A model generated the notes under the pieces. The model had not been told where the DNA came from. It made no database searches and was given only the letters and a program-made list of their open reading frames with translations. Position numbers and translations under genes: made by a program. This document shows positions 62,364 through 64,000 of a stretch of 64,000 bases of DNA, one piece after another (the first letter of the stretch is position 1; each line of letters opens with the position of its first letter). The stretch is from Gemmatimonadota bacterium (GTDB lineage: Bacteria; Gemmatimonadota; Gemmatimonadetes; Gemmatimonadales; GWC2-71-9). The stretch spans positions 434,001 to 498,000 of the forward strand of contig JADJAK010000001.1 in NCBI GenBank assembly GCA_016704275.1, written 5' to 3'.

Positions 62364-63863
62364 ATGACTGCCGTCACCGGGGCCGGGTTCGGTCCCCCGG
62401 AAGGCACGGGAAGCCGCGATCTGCTTGCACTTCCTGCCGACGTGAAGGCCTCGATCCGGATCCTGATCGTCGACGACGAACGGACCCTCCGGGAGAGCTG
62501 CGCGTCGGTCCTGCGCGGCGAAGGCTACACCGTCACCCTCGCGGGACGCGGCGAGGAGGCGATGGAGTTCGTGCGCCGGCGGCAGTTCGATCTGGTGCTG
62601 GTGGACCTCTTCATGTCGCAGGTCTCGGGGTTGGAGATTCTCAACGCCGCCCTCGAGGCGCACCGGGACACCCTGGTGGTCGTGATGACCGGCAATCCCA
62701 CGGTGTCGAGCAGCATCGAGGCGCTCCGGATGGGCGCCTGGGACTACCTCCCCAAGCCGTTCTCCGCCACCCACTTGCAGGTCCTGATCGGCCGCGCGTC
62801 GCACGCCATCCTGAAGGGGCGCGAGGCCAACGACCTTCGTCAGCAGGTGATGCGGCAGCACTCGCATTCCGACACGCAGGCGCTGATCGGCATCGCTCCC
62901 TCGTTCCGGAAGGCCGTCGAGCTGGCCCGCAAGGTCGCGCCCACCGACGCCTCGGTCTTCATCAGTGGTGAGAGCGGCACCGGCAAGGAAGTGATCGCCC
63001 AGTTCATTCACCAGCACTCGCGGCGCGCCAAGAAGACGTTGGTGCCGATCAACTGCGCTGCCTTGCCCGAGCCGTTGCTGGAGTCCGAGATGTTCGGCCA
63101 CCGCAAGGGCGCCTTCACCGGCGCCGATCGCGACAAGCCGGGTCTGCTGGAGACCGCCGACGGCGGGACGCTCTTCCTCGACGAACTCACGGAGATGTCG
63201 CTGCCGCTGCAGGCCAAGCTGCTGCGCGTCATCCAGGATGGCATCGTGCGTCGCGTTGGCGCCGAGACCGCGGGTGATCCGGTGGACGTCCGTTTCATCT
63301 CGGCGACGAATCGCGATCCGCAGGACGCGGTCGAGCGCGGCGTGCTGCGCGGCGACCTCTTCTACCGTCTCCGCGTGGTGCCGATCGTCTTGCCGCCGCT
63401 GCGGTCGCGCCCGGAAGACATCCAGCTGCTGGCCAATCACTTCCTCGGCATCTTCTGGCATCGTCACCGCCAGATGACCGATCGGGCGCCGCGCCTCAGC
63501 GACTCGGCGATCGAGTTCCTGCGTACCCGCGCCTGGCGCGGCAACGTGCGTGAATTGCAGAACGTGATCGAGCACGTCGCGGTGCTGGTCGAGCCCGATC
63601 AGCTGATCGAGCCGACCGACATTCCGATGTACGAGGATTCCGAGGCGGCACCGGAGCGGATGCCCGCGGCCCAACTCGACGGGCCGTTCCACGACGTGAA
63701 GGATCGGGTGATTGCCCAGTTCGAGCGCGACTATCTCGCGCGGCTGGTTGGTCGCGCCGGTGGCAACATGTCGAAGGCGGCGCGGCAGGCCAACGTCGAC
63801 CGCACGACGCTCTACCGCCTGATGGAGAAGCACGGATTGCAGCGTGACGATCGTGGCGAGTAG
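62364..63863 (+). CDS. Sigma-54-dependent response regulator of the exopolysaccharide locus
   Basis: A 499-residue activator from ATG 62364, with GAGGAG six to seven bases before it. REC domain residues about 33-145: LIVDDERTLRE, LVLVDLFMSQ phospho-acceptor, lysine in YLPKPFSAT. AAA+ domain: Walker A GESGTGKEVIA (about 204), GAFTGAD sigma-54 contact loop (about 249), Walker B GGTLFLDELTE, and FYRLRVVPIVLPPLRSR. Fis-type helix-turn-helix: GGNMSKAARQANVDRTTLYRLMEKHGL. In proteobacterial exosortase loci a similar regulator (PrsR type) partners a kinase PrsK; this gene holds the same position. It is divergent from the Wzc-like gene, and the next gene overlaps its end. Confidence 0.92.
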   Translation: MTAVTGAGFGPPEGTGSRDLLALPADVKASIRILIVDDERTLRESCASVLRGEGYTVTLAGRGEEAMEFVRRRQFDLVLVDLFMSQVSGLEILNAALEAHRDTLVVVMTGNPTVSSSIEALRMGAWDYLPKPFSATHLQVLIGRASHAILKGREANDLRQQVMRQHSHSDTQALIGIAPSFRKAVELARKVAPTDASVFISGESGTGKEVIAQFIHQHSRRAKKTLVPINCAALPEPLLESEMFGHRKGAFTGADRDKPGLLETADGGTLFLDELTEMSLPLQAKLLRVIQDGIVRRVGAETAGDPVDVRFISATNRDPQDAVERGVLRGDLFYRLRVVPIVLPPLRSRPEDIQLLANHFLGIFWHRHRQMTDRAPRLSDSAIEFLRTRAWRGNVRELQNVIEHVAVLVEPDQLIEPTDIPMYEDSEAAPERMPAAQLDGPFHDVKDRVIAQFERDYLARLVGRAGGNMSKAARQANVDRTTLYRLMEKHGLQRDDRGE

Positions 63864-64000
63864 CCTGACCCCGTTGGCCCCCGATGCTTACCGCTGGCTG
63901 GACGAGGCGGCCGAGGCGCTGGTCGAGGAGTGGCGCGGCTTTGCCGTCGACGCGATTTCGCAGGGTGAAGTGGCCGCGGCCGTCGCCGGCGTCGTCGCGC
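63844..64000 (+). CDS. Partial CDS, unknown (runs off right edge)
   Basis: Starts at GTG 63844 (or GTG 63853) inside the end of the sigma-54 regulator gene and continues beyond the window. The 52 visible residues (SSLTPLAPDAYRWLDEAAEALVEEWRG onwards) are helical, with no recognisable motif. The tight overlap says it is in the regulator transcript; a partner sensor kinase would fit the position, but nothing visible proves it. Confidence 0.5.
   Translation, partial: MTIVASSLTPLAPDAYRWLDEAAEALVEEWRGFAVDAISQGEVAAAVAGVVA

Overview
The window comes from a very GC-rich Gram-negative bacterium. The outer-membrane beta-barrels, the REC-PglZ (PorX-type) protein, the exosortase/EpsI pair and the BACON-like secreted proteins together suggest a Gemmatimonadota-type organism; this is an inference, as there is no rRNA in the window. 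Most of the DNA is devoted to building, exporting and regulating cell-surface polysaccharide. No tRNA, rRNA, CRISPR array, transposase or phage gene was seen.

Layout. 1-3.1 kb (minus): an overlapping operon of a GT9 heptosyltransferase-like gene, a small unknown gene, a GT4 and a DnaB-like ATPase that runs off the edge. A 152-bp tandem duplication lies across its divergent promoter with the REC-PglZ gene. 3.1-13.6 kb: REC-PglZ protein, an MsbA-like exporter, then glycosyltransferases of the CgeB, GT2 and GT4 types on alternating strands, a lone OppC-type permease and a class V aminotransferase. 13.6-21.6 kb (minus): two small membrane proteins, GT2, polysaccharide deacetylase, UDP-galactopyranose-mutase-like flavoprotein, GT39-like membrane protein and a Wzx-like flippase. 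20.7-25.1 kb: four consecutive genes (flippase, GT2, a secreted BACON-like protein, tyrS) are broken by single-base indels. 25.9-30.6 kb: PBP1A, amidohydrolase, HNH protein, DUF4390. 30.6-39 kb: an NtrY/NtrX-type two-component system co-transcribed with an outer-membrane barrel and DUF4390, then a TonB-receptor-like protein and a lipoprotein. 39-44.1 kb (minus): VanZ-like, GT2, EEP-family and ExoA-like genes. 44.4-48.7 kb: a subtilisin-like protease with eight 103-residue repeats. 48.8-53.7 kb (minus): deacetylase-fold protein, two GT4s and an O-antigen ligase. 54.6-63.9 kb: an exosortase-type exopolysaccharide locus (Wza-like, sugar transferase, exosortase, EpsI, LbH acetyltransferase), a degenerate REC-GGDEF protein, a Wzc-like chain-length/tyrosine kinase and a sigma-54 activator.

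How it fits together. The sugar transferase would start a lipid-linked repeat unit, the GTs extend it, the flippase and O-antigen ligase/polymerase assemble it, Wzc-like and Wza-like proteins control length and export, and the exosortase would process surface proteins. Several of these operons carry plausible -24/-12 (sigma-54) promoters. Three share an inverted repeat, TGTKGC-N6-GCAACR, placed upstream like an enhancer. The adjacent sigma-54 activator (62364-63863) is the natural candidate regulator. This proposed sigma-54 surface-polysaccharide regulon is the most interesting signal in the window.
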